Below are positions 8,644-17,721 of a DNA stretch of 64,000 nt, piece by piece. The translations under genes and the position numbers were made by a program. This stretch comes from Streptomyces sp. WM4235 (GTDB lineage: Bacteria > Actinomycetota > Actinomycetes > Streptomycetales > Streptomycetaceae), in the NCBI RefSeq assembly GCF_001279725.1, contig NZ_LGDE01000447.1, positions 88,231 to 152,230 on the forward strand, in the 5' to 3' direction. The notes beneath the pieces are model-generated. The model worked only from the letters and a program-made list of their open reading frames with translations. It searched no databases and was not told where the DNA came from. Position 1 is the first letter of the stretch; the number at the start of each line of letters is the position of its first letter.

Positions 8644-9252
8644 ATGGCCCGGATGCCCTTGGCCGACCGCCGCCGGCAGCTGACGGAGGCGGCGATCCGC
8701 GCGATGGCCCGCGACGGCGTCCCCAGGACGACCACGCGGTCCATCGTCGCCGAGGCGGGTGTGTCGCTGAGCGTCTTCCATTACTGCTTCGACTCCAAGC
8801 AGGCGCTGCTCGAATCCGTCATCGAGACGATCACCGCCCATTACGTGGGCGTGGTGAAGGACGCCATCCGGCCGAGGGCCACGCTCCGGGAGACCATCCG
8901 CGCCGGTTTCCAGGCCTACTGGGACCATGTCGCGGCCCACCCCGAGGAGCACATGCTCACCTACGAACTGACGCAGTACGCCTTGCGCCAGCCCGGCTTC
9001 GAGCACCTGGCGCGGCGCCAGTACGAGCTGTACTCCGAGACGTACTGCGCGCTCATCGAACAGCTCCGCGGCGTGATGACCTTCGAACTCAGCGTCCCCG
9101 ACACCGTACTGGCCCGCTACCTGGCCGCCATGACGGACGGGGTCACCCTCAATCACCTCGTCCTCGGCAACGACCGGGTCGCGGCCGAGATTCTCGACAT
9201 GATCAGCGATCACGTGGCCGGGCTCATTCGCGAGGAAGCCCCCGCCGTCTGA
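8644..9252 (+). CDS. TetR/AcrR family transcriptional regulator
   Basis: 202 residues from ATG 8644, with a GAAGGGA ribosome-binding site ten bases upstream. The N-terminal helix-turn-helix is clear: ADRRRQLTEAAIRAMARDG, then TTTRSIVAEAGVSLSVFHYCFDSKQALLESV (residues 30-60). The C-terminal ligand domain has the ATLRETIRAGFQAYWDHVAAHPEEHMLTYELTQ pattern of the TetR_C family that resembles BetI/QacR-type regulators. It is flanked by a terminator upstream and faces the GAF regulator downstream. The nearby secreted hydrolase or aldehyde dehydrogenase are plausible targets but nothing in the sequence proves it. Confidence 0.9.
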   Translation: MARMPLADRRRQLTEAAIRAMARDGVPRTTTRSIVAEAGVSLSVFHYCFDSKQALLESVIETITAHYVGVVKDAIRPRATLRETIRAGFQAYWDHVAAHPEEHMLTYELTQYALRQPGFEHLARRQYELYSETYCALIEQLRGVMTFELSVPDTVLARYLAAMTDGVTLNHLVLGNDRVAAEILDMISDHVAGLIREEAPAV

Positions 9253-9347
9253 GGAGGCCCGCGGCGTCTGCGGTGGGCCGGGACGTCTGCGGTGGGCCGG
9301 GACGGCACGCGGCGATCGTCGGTCCGGGGGCGGCGACGGCGGTCGCG

Positions 9348-10622
9348 TCAGCGGGCGGGTCGGTCGGCCGACAGCTCGCGGTCGAGGGAGCGTACACGGG
9401 CCAGTGCCGCGGGGCGCCCCTCCGCGGGCAGCGCGCCGGCCAGCGCCCGCCACACCCCCGGATCGTCCGCGCCCCACGGCCGGCACACCCAGTCGCCCAG
9501 CAGCCCGGCGTCGGCCCGCGCGATCACCGCGGCCCGCGCCTGGTCCTCGATCCGGCGGCGCAACCGTACGATCCCGGGCGCCGTCGAGGCGGGCAGCAGC
9601 GGGCCCGGATACCCGGTGAGGGCCGCGGAGACGGCGCCCGACGCGAGGTGCCGGGCCACGGCGGCGAAGTCGGCTTCCAGCGGGGCGGCCGTGCGATAGG
9701 GCCGCGAGAGGATGTTCCCCGGGCCCAACAGGCCGCGCAGCCGGGAGATCTCCGCCCGCAGCGTGACCGCCGAAACCGACTCGTCCTCGTAGAGGTCGAT
9801 CGCCAACTCCTCGCCCGAGAGCCCCTCCGGATGGTGGGCGAGCAGGGCCATGATCTCGCTGTGCCGTCGCCCGAGCGTGACCTCCCGACCGCCGCTCACC
9901 CACAGTGCCTCGTCCCGGCCGAGCGCGGCGAGGCCGTCCGGGACGTGATCGCGCGACGGCTCCGGTTCCAGCAGGGCCAATTGGGCCTCTGCGGCCCGCG
10001 CCACCGCGCGCACGAACGCCAGCGAATGAGGATGGGCCAGCCCGTCGCCCCCGGTGATGTCGACCGCGCCGAGCAACCGCCCGGTACGCGGATCGCGGAC
10101 CGGAGCGGCCGCACAGGTCCACGGATGGACCCGGCGGCTGAAGTGCTCGGCCCCGAAGACCTGCACGGCCTCGCCGACGGCCACCGCGGTGCCGGGGGCG
10201 TTGGTTCCCATCACCGTCTCCGCCCACCGCGCGCCCGGTACGAAGCCGAGCCGTTCGGCCCGCCGCAGGGTGTCCGACGCCCCCTCCACCCAGAGCAGGC
10301 TGCCCCGCGCGTCGCACACCGCCAACAGGTGCGCCCCGTGCGCGGCGAACGCCCCGACGAGGTCCCGGAACACCGGCAGCACCCGGGCCAGCGGATGCTG
10401 CTCGCGGTAGGACCGCAGCTCCGCCTCCGCCAACTCCACCCGGGCCGAGCACTCCGGGTTCACCCGCGCCCGCGCGCACCGGCGCCACGATCCGGCGATC
10501 ACCGCCCGGACCGGGGCCTCCACCCGCCCGTCCCTGGTGAACACGTCATGGGCCCGACGCAGTACCCGCGTGCGCTCGACGGGATCGGCTCCGCCCGGCA
10601 GCGCCACCGACGGATCGCCCAT
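9348..10622 (-). CDS. GAF domain / HTH transcriptional regulator (AcoR N-terminal-like)
   Basis: 424 residues from ATG 10622, chosen because GGAGGG lies just upstream. An in-frame ATG at 10724 lacks one. Residues 5-60 (RRAHDVFTRDGRVEAPVRAVIAGSWRRCARARVNPE) match the start of AcoR-type activators, followed by a GAF domain (HLLAVCDARGSLLWVEGA, GARWAETVMGTNAPGTAVAVGEAVQVFGAEHF). A C-terminal winged-helix-like region follows (LGRRHSEIMALLAHHPEGLSGEELAIDLYEDESVSAVTLRAEISRLRGLLG). The AAA+ sigma-54 domain of AcoR is absent, as in actinobacterial members. These proteins commonly sit beside and activate exaC/acoD-type aldehyde dehydrogenases, here 3 kb away. Confidence 0.85.
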   Translation of the reverse strand: MGDPSVALPGGADPVERTRVLRRAHDVFTRDGRVEAPVRAVIAGSWRRCARARVNPECSARVELAEAELRSYREQHPLARVLPVFRDLVGAFAAHGAHLLAVCDARGSLLWVEGASDTLRRAERLGFVPGARWAETVMGTNAPGTAVAVGEAVQVFGAEHFSRRVHPWTCAAAPVRDPRTGRLLGAVDITGGDGLAHPHSLAFVRAVARAAEAQLALLEPEPSRDHVPDGLAALGRDEALWVSGGREVTLGRRHSEIMALLAHHPEGLSGEELAIDLYEDESVSAVTLRAEISRLRGLLGPGNILSRPYRTAAPLEADFAAVARHLASGAVSAALTGYPGPLLPASTAPGIVRLRRRIEDQARAAVIARADAGLLGDWVCRPWGADDPGVWRALAGALPAEGRPAALARVRSLDRELSADRPAR

Positions 10623-11066
10623 GTCACCCTCCCGTGGTGCCGCGTAACCCGGAGCGCCCCCATCGTCGTACCGGTTCCGCACCACGACAAGCGTCGCGCC
10701 GGCCGTCCCGTGACCGAACCCCACCCACGCTTCCCCCGCGCGGCCCTCCTAGGGGGTCTCCTCCGGGTCCAGCGCCGTGAGGGCCGGCGCCGGGTCCGGG
10801 GCCGACGGGCCCGCCGGAACCCACAGGGGTCTGCTCCAGGTCGCCGGTTCCGGCGGCCCGAGGCGCAAGGCGTCGCGACCGGCGGGACTCAGACCCGGAA
10901 GCGACAGCCAGAAGGCCGCCGAGGTCACCCCGAGCCCACCGCTCACGGAGTGCGATCGGGCGGTGACCGGAGCCCCTTCCGCAGGGCGGCGAAGCGGTCG
11001 GGAACGCTGGGCGGGAGCGGGGCGTTGAGCGGGGTAGTGGCCGACAGCAGGAGGAGGTGTCCGCAG
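10623..11066. other. 444-base stretch with no firm gene
   Basis: The left part holds the promoter of the leftward GAF regulator. A leftward frame of 65 codons (10749-10946, GTG start) reads AFWLSLPGLSPAGRDALRLG and has protein-like composition. It has no convincing ribosome-binding site and I recognise no family, so it may be a decayed gene fragment. The right end carries the GGAGGAGG ribosome-binding site (about 11050-11057) of the next small gene. Confidence 0.5.
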
Positions 11067-11249
11067 ATGTCCACAGGCGGAAAGGTGGCCGTGGCCGGAG
11101 TGGTGGCAGCCATCGTGCTGTTCGCGACGGTCGGGTTCTGGCCGGGTCTCCTGGTGTTGATCGGGGTGCCCACCCTCGCGTACTTCCTGTTGGACCCCTC
11201 CCAGCGGCGCCGGCTGCGGGGCGTGTCCAGAAAGCAGATCGGCCGCTGA
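11067..11249 (+). CDS. Small membrane protein of unknown function (60 aa)
   Basis: 60 residues from ATG 11067 with GGAGG at 11053-11057. Two hydrophobic segments (VAVAGVVAAIVLFATVGF, PGLLVLIGVPTLAYFLL) are joined by a short turn, followed by a basic tail (RRRLRGVSRKQIGR), so it is probably an inner-membrane hairpin with its tail in the cytosol. It is standalone between two leftward genes. It resembles anonymous streptomycete small membrane proteins; function unknown. Confidence 0.65.
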   Translation: MSTGGKVAVAGVVAAIVLFATVGFWPGLLVLIGVPTLAYFLLDPSQRRRLRGVSRKQIGR

Positions 11250-11454
11250 CGGCGGCGCAGGTGCGGGCGGTGGCCGGGCACTGAGGCCTGCGGTCGCCGA
11301 CGCGGTGGCAGGCCGCTCGGCGGCCCGCCCCGGGCCGCGCGGAGCAGTCAGTCGGCCCGGGGTGGTCGGCCGGCCCGGCGAGGGGCCGGCCGCTCCGGCG
11401 ATCTCGGTGCCTCGCCGCTGGGTTCTCCGACCAGAGGCCGTCCTCAGGCCGTCC

Positions 11455-12252
11455 TCAGGCCGGCCGCGTCGCGACGCGGTCCAGCATTGCCAGCAAGTCC
11501 GGCAGCTCAGGCACTTCGGGCCGCTCCGGGTGCACACCCCGCGGCACCGCGAGGACCTCACCCGGCTCCTCGTCCAGCAGGACGAAGGCCGCGCCGTCCG
11601 TGCGACCGACCAGTGACCAGCCGGGGCCGTCCGCCCGGAGCGTGCGCGCGTCCTCGGTCGCGAAGCTGGAACGCACCCGCCCGGGCGGTGGCGGCTCGTC
11701 CGCGTATCCGGCCGCCTCCTTGAGCGCCCGCGCCAGTCCCGGATGCGCGGCGGCCGCCGCACCGCCGTCCGTCGCGACGCGCTCGGACCAGTCCGCCCAC
11801 TCCCGGGCGATCTGGTCCGCCCCCATGCGCCGCTGTACCGGACCCCAGGTGTCCGCCGACGGAGGCGCCAGCGGCACCCGGCCGGTGCCGTCGGCGCCCT
11901 GCTCCGGATCGTGCGGTTCCGGGACGCCCGGCGCGGAGACCGTCAGTTCCAGCGGCCAGCCGGCCAGCGACACCACGATCGTCCGCTCCTCCGGGGACAG
12001 GTCGTACTCCATGCCGCAGTCCCAGGAGGCGATGGCCGCGGCGACGAGCGAGACGTCGCTCACCACGACCGTCCAGCGGGCGCCTTCCTCGTCCTGGCCC
12101 AGCACCAGCCCGTACCCGTCCGCGACCGGCCGCACGCCCAGCAGCGCGCAGGCCTCCGGGAAGTCGTCGCCCATGATGCCCGGGAACTGCGTGGGGGTCA
12201 GCAGCACGGCGGTGAGCACGTACAGCGAGCCCCCGTCATCCTCTTCGGACAC
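11455..12252 (-). CDS. Hypothetical cytosolic protein
   Basis: 265 residues from GTG 12252, with GGGAGGAGG five bases upstream. No signal peptide or membrane segment. It is acidic, with an N-terminal region LYVLTAVLLTPTQFPGIMGDDFPEACALLGVRPVADGYGLVLGQDE and a later block YDLSPEERTIVVSLAGWPLELTV. The middle (WGPVQRRMGADQIAREWADWSERVAT) is tryptophan-rich. I do not recognise the family. It looks like the intact, conserved streptomycete proteins that are annotated hypothetical. It shares a 142-base divergent promoter region with the MpaB-like gene. Confidence 0.7.
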   Translation of the reverse strand: MSEEDDGGSLYVLTAVLLTPTQFPGIMGDDFPEACALLGVRPVADGYGLVLGQDEEGARWTVVVSDVSLVAAAIASWDCGMEYDLSPEERTIVVSLAGWPLELTVSAPGVPEPHDPEQGADGTGRVPLAPPSADTWGPVQRRMGADQIAREWADWSERVATDGGAAAAAHPGLARALKEAAGYADEPPPPGRVRSSFATEDARTLRADGPGWSLVGRTDGAAFVLLDEEPGEVLAVPRGVHPERPEVPELPDLLAMLDRVATRPA

Positions 12253-12394
12253 GTGGCCTCCTCCCGTTGCGGTCGCTCTCTCGTCGGCGCACCTTAACCA
12301 GCGGGTAACTCGCCCGTCGAGAGCCTGCGGACGTCGATTTTCAAGCCCGCTACCTGCACGTAGAGTTGAGCACCCGCCACAGAAAGGGACTCCG

Positions 12395-13309
12395 GTGCAG
12401 CGTTACGACCGGCTGAGGGAGATCCTCCGGCTCGATCCCGACGAGGATTTCCTCGCCATCTACCGGCTGACCGCCACCTACGAATTCCCCTGGGACGTCA
12501 CCCGCGCCCTTGAGTTGGCCCTCTTCAGGACGTACGCGGTCCCGAGCATCGGCCGGCTGCTCGCCGAGACCGCCGAGTTCACCGATCGCGCGCAGAAGCG
12601 CTACGACGACACGGCGCTGCTGCTCGACGCGGTCGTGGAGCACGGATTCGAGAGCGATACCGCGCGCACCGCGATCCGCCGCGTCAACCAGATGCACCGC
12701 AGCTACGACATCTCCGAGGAGGACATGCGGTACGTCCTGTGCACCTTCGTGGTGATTCCGGCGCGCTGGATCGACTCCTACGGCTGGCGGCCCCTGACCC
12801 ACCACGAGCGCCGCGCCTTCGCGCGCTACTACGCCACCCTCGGCCGCCACATGGGCATCACGGACATTCCGGGTTCCTTCGAGGAGTTCGAAGCCTGCCT
12901 GAACGCCTACGAGAAGGCTCACTTCGGGTGGGACGAGGGCGGGCGCGAGGTGGCCGACGCCACCCTCGACCTGATGGCCTCGTGGTACCCGGCGCCACTG
13001 GCCCCCGCCGTGCGCGGAGCCGGCGTCGCGCTGCTCGACGACGCGTTGCTGAACGCGTTCCGGTACGAGACCCCGCGCCCCGCGGTCCGGCGGCTGGTCC
13101 GCGGGGCGCTGCGGCTGCGCGGGCGCGCGGTGCGGCTGCTGCCGCCGCGCCGGGCACCGCACCACGCCCGCCAGAACCGGGAGATCAAGGGCTACCCGAA
13201 CGGGTACGACGTCGGTGAGCTCGGCACCTTCCCGGTGCCCGGGCGGGGCGGCTGTCCCGTACCGCATCTGCGCCGCCCCGCCGGAGCGGACGCCCCGCCG
13301 CCCGCGTAG
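12395..13309 (+). CDS. Oxygenase MpaB family protein (DUF2236)
   Basis: 304 residues from GTG 12395, with an AAAGGGA ribosome-binding site five bases upstream. The EFPWDVTRALELALFRTYAVPSIGRLLAETAEF opening, the RRVNQMHRSYDISEEDMRYVLCTFVVIPARWID block (with a His that fits a heme or metal ligand), GWRPLTHHERRAFARYYATLGRHMGI and the C-terminal NREIKGYPNGYDVGELGTFP match the MpaB'/latex-clearing-protein-like DUF2236 family. The best-studied relatives are oxygenases of fungal mycophenolate synthesis and rubber cleavage (Lcp). Substrate here is unknown. It is probably monocistronic, ending at a hairpin shared with the methyltransferase. Confidence 0.82.
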   Translation: MQRYDRLREILRLDPDEDFLAIYRLTATYEFPWDVTRALELALFRTYAVPSIGRLLAETAEFTDRAQKRYDDTALLLDAVVEHGFESDTARTAIRRVNQMHRSYDISEEDMRYVLCTFVVIPARWIDSYGWRPLTHHERRAFARYYATLGRHMGITDIPGSFEEFEACLNAYEKAHFGWDEGGREVADATLDLMASWYPAPLAPAVRGAGVALLDDALLNAFRYETPRPAVRRLVRGALRLRGRAVRLLPPRRAPHHARQNREIKGYPNGYDVGELGTFPVPGRGGCPVPHLRRPAGADAPPPA

Positions 13310-13322
13310 CGCCCTGGGTGCT

Positions 13323-13361
13323 CCGCGCGCCCGGGGCGGTGGCTCCGTACCCGGCGCGCGG
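13323..13361. terminator. Bidirectional terminator between convergent genes
   Basis: GC-rich arms CCGCGCGCCCGGG (13323-13335) and CCCGGCGCGCGG (13350-13361) pair with a single bulged base and a 14-base loop. It lies exactly between the stop of the MpaB-like gene (13309) and the stop of the leftward methyltransferase (13375). Confidence 0.65.
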
Positions 13362-13374
13362 GGGAAGCGGTCGC

Positions 13375-13974
13375 TCAGGGGCGGTGCGTCGCGAGCACCA
13401 GGAAGCGGTGGTCCTCGTCGGCGTACGAGGTCATCTCCCAGCCCGAAGCCGACAGCAGCGGGCCGAGGTTGTGCTCGGCCCGCAGGTCGTCCGGGGTGAG
13501 TTCGCGACCGTGGCGCGCGGCGAGGGCGGCCCGCCCGATCGGGTGGAAGAGCGCGAGGTGACCGTCGGGGCGGACCACGCGGGCGAGCTCGCGCAGGTTC
13601 GACCCGGGGTCGGGCAGGTGCGCGATCAACCCCGCCGCGAACACGGCGTCCAGTACCCCGTCCCGCAGGGGCAGCCGGGCCACGTCCGCCAGCAGCAGGG
13701 CGCCGTCGGCCTCTCGGCCGGCCTGTCGCGCGGCGGCCAGCATCTGCGGGGTGAGGTCGGCGCCGAGCACCGTTCCCGAGGGGCCGACGGCCGCCCGCAG
13801 GGCCGTCAGGGCGCGCCCGGTACCGCAGCCCGCGTCCAGGACCCGGTCTCCGGGGCGCAGACCGAACTCGCCCACGGCGGCCGCGAAGGCGGGCCCGTCC
13901 GCCGGGAACTTGCGGTCCCAGTCGGCGGCGCGCGCCCCGAAGAACTCCTGCACGTGTGTGTGGTCTTCGCTCAT
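13375..13974 (-). CDS. Class I SAM-dependent methyltransferase
   Basis: 199 residues from ATG 13974. A Rossmann-type methyltransferase with motif I RVLDAGCGTGRALTALR near residue 45, acidic loop GADLTPQML, motif II ALLLADVARLPLRDGVLDAVFAAGLIAHLPDP and motif III LARVVRPDGHLALFHPIG. The N-terminal ARAADWDRKFPADGPAF is usual for UbiE/COQ5-like Methyltransf_11 members. Likely a small-molecule methyltransferase; substrate unknown. In-frame upstream ATGs exist but have no ribosome-binding site. Confidence 0.85.
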   Translation of the reverse strand: MSEDHTHVQEFFGARAADWDRKFPADGPAFAAAVGEFGLRPGDRVLDAGCGTGRALTALRAAVGPSGTVLGADLTPQMLAAARQAGREADGALLLADVARLPLRDGVLDAVFAAGLIAHLPDPGSNLRELARVVRPDGHLALFHPIGRAALAARHGRELTPDDLRAEHNLGPLLSASGWEMTSYADEDHRFLVLATHRP

Positions 13975-14132
13975 GCGCCCATGATCCCTCACCGGCCTCC
14001 CTGCGGTGCGTGTGCAAGGTGGCACGTGGTGTGATCGAACGCGAACGTAGCTCTGTCATATTTCAGCAGTTACAGCGGCTTTCGAAATGCACACCTTGTT
14101 CGTGGCCTCACCCGGACTAGCGTCCGGTGGCC

Positions 14133-14912
14133 ATGGGACACCTGGACCACGCCGCCTACGGCTGGCTGACACCCGCGCTGTCATACGTGATGGCATCGAT
14201 CGGCGCCGCCCTCGGCCTGCGCTGCACCGTCCGCGCGCTCGCCGCGACCGGATCCGCCCGCCGCAACTGGCTCCTCACCGCGGCGTCCGCCCTCGGCACC
14301 GGCATCTGGACGATGCACTTCGTCGCGATGCTCGGCTTCGACGTCACCGGCACCGAGATCCACTACGACGTCCCGCTGACCATCCTCAGCCTCCTGGTGG
14401 CCGTACTGGTCGTCGGGGCCGGCGTCTTCGCCGTCGGGTACGGCAGGAACCGGCGTCGGTCCCTGGCCATCGGTGGACTCACCACCGGCCTCGGCGTCGC
14501 GAGCATGCACTACCTGGGAATGGCGGCCCTGCGGCTGCACGGTGAGGTCTCCTACGACCCGCCCGTCGTCGGACTGTCGGTCGTCGTCGCCGTCATCGCG
14601 GCCACCGTCGCGCTGTGGGCCGCGCTCAACATCACGTCCCCGATGGCCGTGGCCGGCGCCTCGCTCGTCATGGGCGCCGCGGTCAGCAGCATGCACTACA
14701 CGGGCATGGCCGCCGTCGCGGTCCGCGTCGCGCCCTCGGACGTGGCCCTGCCCGGCGCCACGGCGATGCAGTTCATCTTCCCGCTCGCCGTCGGGCTCGG
14801 TTCCTACCTCTTCATCACCGCCGCCTTCGTGGCACTGTCCCCGACCGCGGACGAACGGGCGGCGTCGGCAGCCGCCCGGAACCTGGGGGAGAGCGTCGCG
14901 CCCGCGCACTGA
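14133..14912 (+). CDS. MHYT-domain integral membrane sensor protein
   Basis: About 259 residues. Seven hydrophobic segments with three MHYT-type motifs: WTMHFVAML near residue 65, ASMHYLGMAAL near 130 and SSMHYTGMAA near 190. The Met/His pairs are proposed to bind copper and sense O2, CO or NO. Unlike many bacterial MHYT proteins it carries no GGDEF, EAL or kinase domain, so it would need a partner to signal. The sensor kinase gene of the conservon starts 170 bases later on the same strand. ATG 14133 is taken as start; GTG 14127 is possible. A perfect hairpin CCGGAC-TAGC-GTCCGG (14112-14127) touches the start region and could hide the ribosome-binding site. Confidence 0.87.
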   Translation: MGHLDHAAYGWLTPALSYVMASIGAALGLRCTVRALAATGSARRNWLLTAASALGTGIWTMHFVAMLGFDVTGTEIHYDVPLTILSLLVAVLVVGAGVFAVGYGRNRRRSLAIGGLTTGLGVASMHYLGMAALRLHGEVSYDPPVVGLSVVVAVIAATVALWAALNITSPMAVAGASLVMGAAVSSMHYTGMAAVAVRVAPSDVALPGATAMQFIFPLAVGLGSYLFITAAFVALSPTADERAASAAARNLGESVAPAH

Positions 14913-15084
14913 GCACCGGGCCGCGCACGTCCGTGCGCCCCCGCCCCCCATCGCACCGCGCACGCCGGACGCTCCGCACACCTCCCACACACCGCGAGCC
15001 CCCACCCGAGAACCCGCCACCGCATCCCCGTATCCGCCCCCACCGCCACCCCGCCCAGCCCGTACCGCCCGGAACGAGGAGCCC

Positions 15085-17721
15085 ATGCGCACACCCCGCA
15101 AGAAACCGGAAGCAGCGGCGCCGGGGCCGCCCGGGCCCCCGGCGCGCGGCCGGCGGGCGCACGCGGGGCAGCCCGCGGAGGAACCCGAGGAGAGAACACC
15201 CCCTCGACCCGCCGCCGTGGCCGGCTCCGGCGGGAGACCCCGGATACGACTGCGCCCCCGGACCGTCCGGGCCAAGATCGTCTCCCTGTTGATGGTCCCG
15301 GTGGTCTCGCTGCTCGCGCTCTGGGCCTTCGCCACGGTCAGCACCGCGCAGGACCTCGCCCGGCTCAGCCGTGTCCAGCGGGTCGAGCGGGAGATCGGCG
15401 CCCCCGTGTCCGCCGCGCTCGCCGAGGTGCAGGCCGAACGGCGGGCCGCGGCGCGGTTTCTGGCCGACCCCGCCGCCGGCGAGCGGGCCGCCGCCCTCGA
15501 ACAGCAGGCCCGGCGCACCGACGACGCCGTGCGCCGGCTGCGGCTCGGCGACCGGAACACCGTCGCCGACTCCGGCGACTACCGCACCGACGTCGTGGTC
15601 CGGCTCGGTGGTTTCGTGGCCGCCGCCGAGGGGCTCGGTTCCGCGCGCAAGGACATCGTCGGCCGGCGGACGACCGCGGACGCCGCCTACGAGACGTACA
15701 CCCGTGTCGCCGACGCCGCGCTCGCCGTCGGCGGGGCCCTGTCCGGTGCGCAGGACGCCGAACTCGGCCCGGACGCCCGGGTTCTGCTGGAGTTCGCCGA
15801 AGCCGGGGAACTGCTGTCGCGGGAGGACGCGTTGCTCACCGTGCCGGGGCCGCGCAACGCCGAAACGCTCCGCCGGCTGACCGGCGTCGTGGAGACCCGC
15901 CGCGCGCTGCTCGCGGACGCCGCCCGGGACCTGCCGAGCGAGGAACGGACCGCGTGGGAGTCCGTGTCCAAGAGCGCCACGCACGCCGAACTCATCGCGG
16001 CGGAGGACCGGGCGCTCACAGCGGCCGCGGGTACGGGATCCGCTACGGGTACGGGATCCGGCGCCGGTTCCGGCGCGGTCAAGCCCGCCGGGTGGGACGG
16101 TGCTTTCAGCGGTGTCAGTACCTCGATCAGGCAGACCGAGGCCGCCGCGCGCGCCGAAGTCACCGACCGCTCCGACCCGTTCACGCGCGTGGCGCTCAGC
16201 GGGGCCGGCGCGGCCGTCGTCCTCGGCCTGGCCGCCGTCATCGCCTCCCTGGTCATCTCCGTACGGATCGGCCGCGCACTGGTGGTGGAACTGGTCTCGT
16301 TGCGCAACACCGCCCTGGAGATCGCGCGTCGCAAACTCCCGCACGCCATGGAGCGACTGCGGGCCGGCCAAGACGTCGACATCGAGGCCGAGACCTCGGC
16401 CGGGCCGCCCGCCGAGGACGAGATCGCCCAGGTGGGGGAGGCTCTCTCCACCGTGCACCGGGCCGCTCTGAGCGCCGCCGTCGAGCGCGCCGAACTCGCC
16501 GGCGGGGTGAGCGGTGTCTTCGTCAACCTCGCCCGCCGCAGCCAGGTCCTGGTGCACAGGCAGTTGACCCTGCTCGACTCCATGGAACGCCGCTCGGACG
16601 ACCCGGGCGAACTCGACGACCTCTTCCGCCTCGACCACCTGACCACGCGCATGCGTCGGCACGCGGAAAGCCTGATCATCCTGTCGGGAGCCGCCCCGGG
16701 GCGCGCGTGGCGCATGCCGATCCCCCTGACCAACGTCGTGCGCGCCGCCGTCTCCGAGATCGAGGACTACCCGCGCGTCGAGGTTCGCGGGCTCGCGGAG
16801 GCGGCCGTGGCAGGCGGCGCGGTGGCCGACCTCACCCATCTCCTCGCCGAACTCATCGAGAACGCGACCCAGTTCTCCCCGCCGCACACCAAGGTCCGGG
16901 TCAGTGGCGAGCCGGTGGGCGCCGGTTATGTCCTGGAGGTGGAGGACCGCGGGCTCGGCATGGGCCGCGAGGCGCTGCACGACGCCAATCGCCGGATCGA
17001 GCAGTCCGAGGCGCTCGACCTGTTCGACAGCGACCGCCTCGGACTGTTCGTGGTCAGCCGGCTCGCTGCCCGACAGGGCGTGCGGGTCCACCTGCGCCCG
17101 TCACCGTACGGGGGCACCACAGCCGTGGTGCTGCTGCCGAACTCCCTGCTCCAGGGGCCCGTCACGGCGGCCTCGGACGACCCCGCGGAGGTGGCGGCGC
17201 CGTCCCCGGTCGCCGTGGGAGCCGTTTCCGGTGGCGAGGCGCCCCACCCCGGAGGCGGCCGTGTGGAAGCCTCCGTCGGGCCCGTTCGAGAGGGGTCCCG
17301 CGCCGGCGTCGTACGGGAGGAGGGCGGGGCGTCGGCTCGGCCCGATGCCCTACCGGAGCCCGAGGGGGACGACCCCGCTCCGGACTCCGCGGTCGAGCCC
17401 CTGGAACCGCGCCCCGCCGCTGTAGCCCCCCTGCGGCCGCGCGGTCCCGGCGGCACGGCGGCCCGTACGCACGCACCCGCCGCCGGTCCGGCGGGCGCCG
17501 CCTCGGTGACCGAACTGCCGCGCAGGGTCCGCCAGGCCAGCCTGGTGCCCCAACTGCGCGAGGTCCCCGAACCCGAGGATCCGGCGGACGCGGGCCCGTC
17601 CGGTGCCCCGCCGGACCGCAGCCCCGAGCAGGCCAGGGATCGGATGGCCGCCTATCGGGCCGGTTGGGCCCGGGGCGCCGGGGAGAACTCCGCCCACGCA
17701 GGCAGCGAAGGAGAAGTGTGA
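15085..17721 (+). CDS. cvnA: Conservon sensor histidine kinase-like protein CvnA (NIT domain)
   Basis: 878 residues from ATG 15085, preceded by GAGGAG. Order: proline-rich cytosolic head, TM1 about residues 64-85 (IVSLLMVPVVSLLALWAFA), extracytoplasmic nitrate/nitrite-sensing-like helical region (about 90-365), TM2 about 372-394, HAMP-like linker, a region RRSQVLVHRQLTLLDSMER in place of a classical H-box, N-box HLLAELIENATQFSPP near 590, G-boxes EDRGLGMG and DRLGLFVVSRLAARQGV, then a 200-residue disordered tail. A Gly/Ser/Thr linker near residues 314-330 is encoded by a duplicated GGTACGGGATCCG element. CvnA proteins are thought to signal through CvnB-D. Its stop overlaps the cvnB start by one base. 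Confidence 0.93.
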   Translation: MRTPRKKPEAAAPGPPGPPARGRRAHAGQPAEEPEERTPPRPAAVAGSGGRPRIRLRPRTVRAKIVSLLMVPVVSLLALWAFATVSTAQDLARLSRVQRVEREIGAPVSAALAEVQAERRAAARFLADPAAGERAAALEQQARRTDDAVRRLRLGDRNTVADSGDYRTDVVVRLGGFVAAAEGLGSARKDIVGRRTTADAAYETYTRVADAALAVGGALSGAQDAELGPDARVLLEFAEAGELLSREDALLTVPGPRNAETLRRLTGVVETRRALLADAARDLPSEERTAWESVSKSATHAELIAAEDRALTAAAGTGSATGTGSGAGSGAVKPAGWDGAFSGVSTSIRQTEAAARAEVTDRSDPFTRVALSGAGAAVVLGLAAVIASLVISVRIGRALVVELVSLRNTALEIARRKLPHAMERLRAGQDVDIEAETSAGPPAEDEIAQVGEALSTVHRAALSAAVERAELAGGVSGVFVNLARRSQVLVHRQLTLLDSMERRSDDPGELDDLFRLDHLTTRMRRHAESLIILSGAAPGRAWRMPIPLTNVVRAAVSEIEDYPRVEVRGLAEAAVAGGAVADLTHLLAELIENATQFSPPHTKVRVSGEPVGAGYVLEVEDRGLGMGREALHDANRRIEQSEALDLFDSDRLGLFVVSRLAARQGVRVHLRPSPYGGTTAVVLLPNSLLQGPVTAASDDPAEVAAPSPVAVGAVSGGEAPHPGGGRVEASVGPVREGSRAGVVREEGGASARPDALPEPEGDDPAPDSAVEPLEPRPAAVAPLRPRGPGGTAARTHAPAAGPAGAASVTELPRRVRQASLVPQLREVPEPEDPADAGPSGAPPDRSPEQARDRMAAYRAGWARGAGENSAHAGSEGEV

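Noticed and set aside
6525-8744. A 739-codon leftward open frame opposite the secreted hydrolase
   Set aside because: A compositional shadow of GC-rich coding DNA; no motifs. The forward product has a signal peptide and F5/8C domain.
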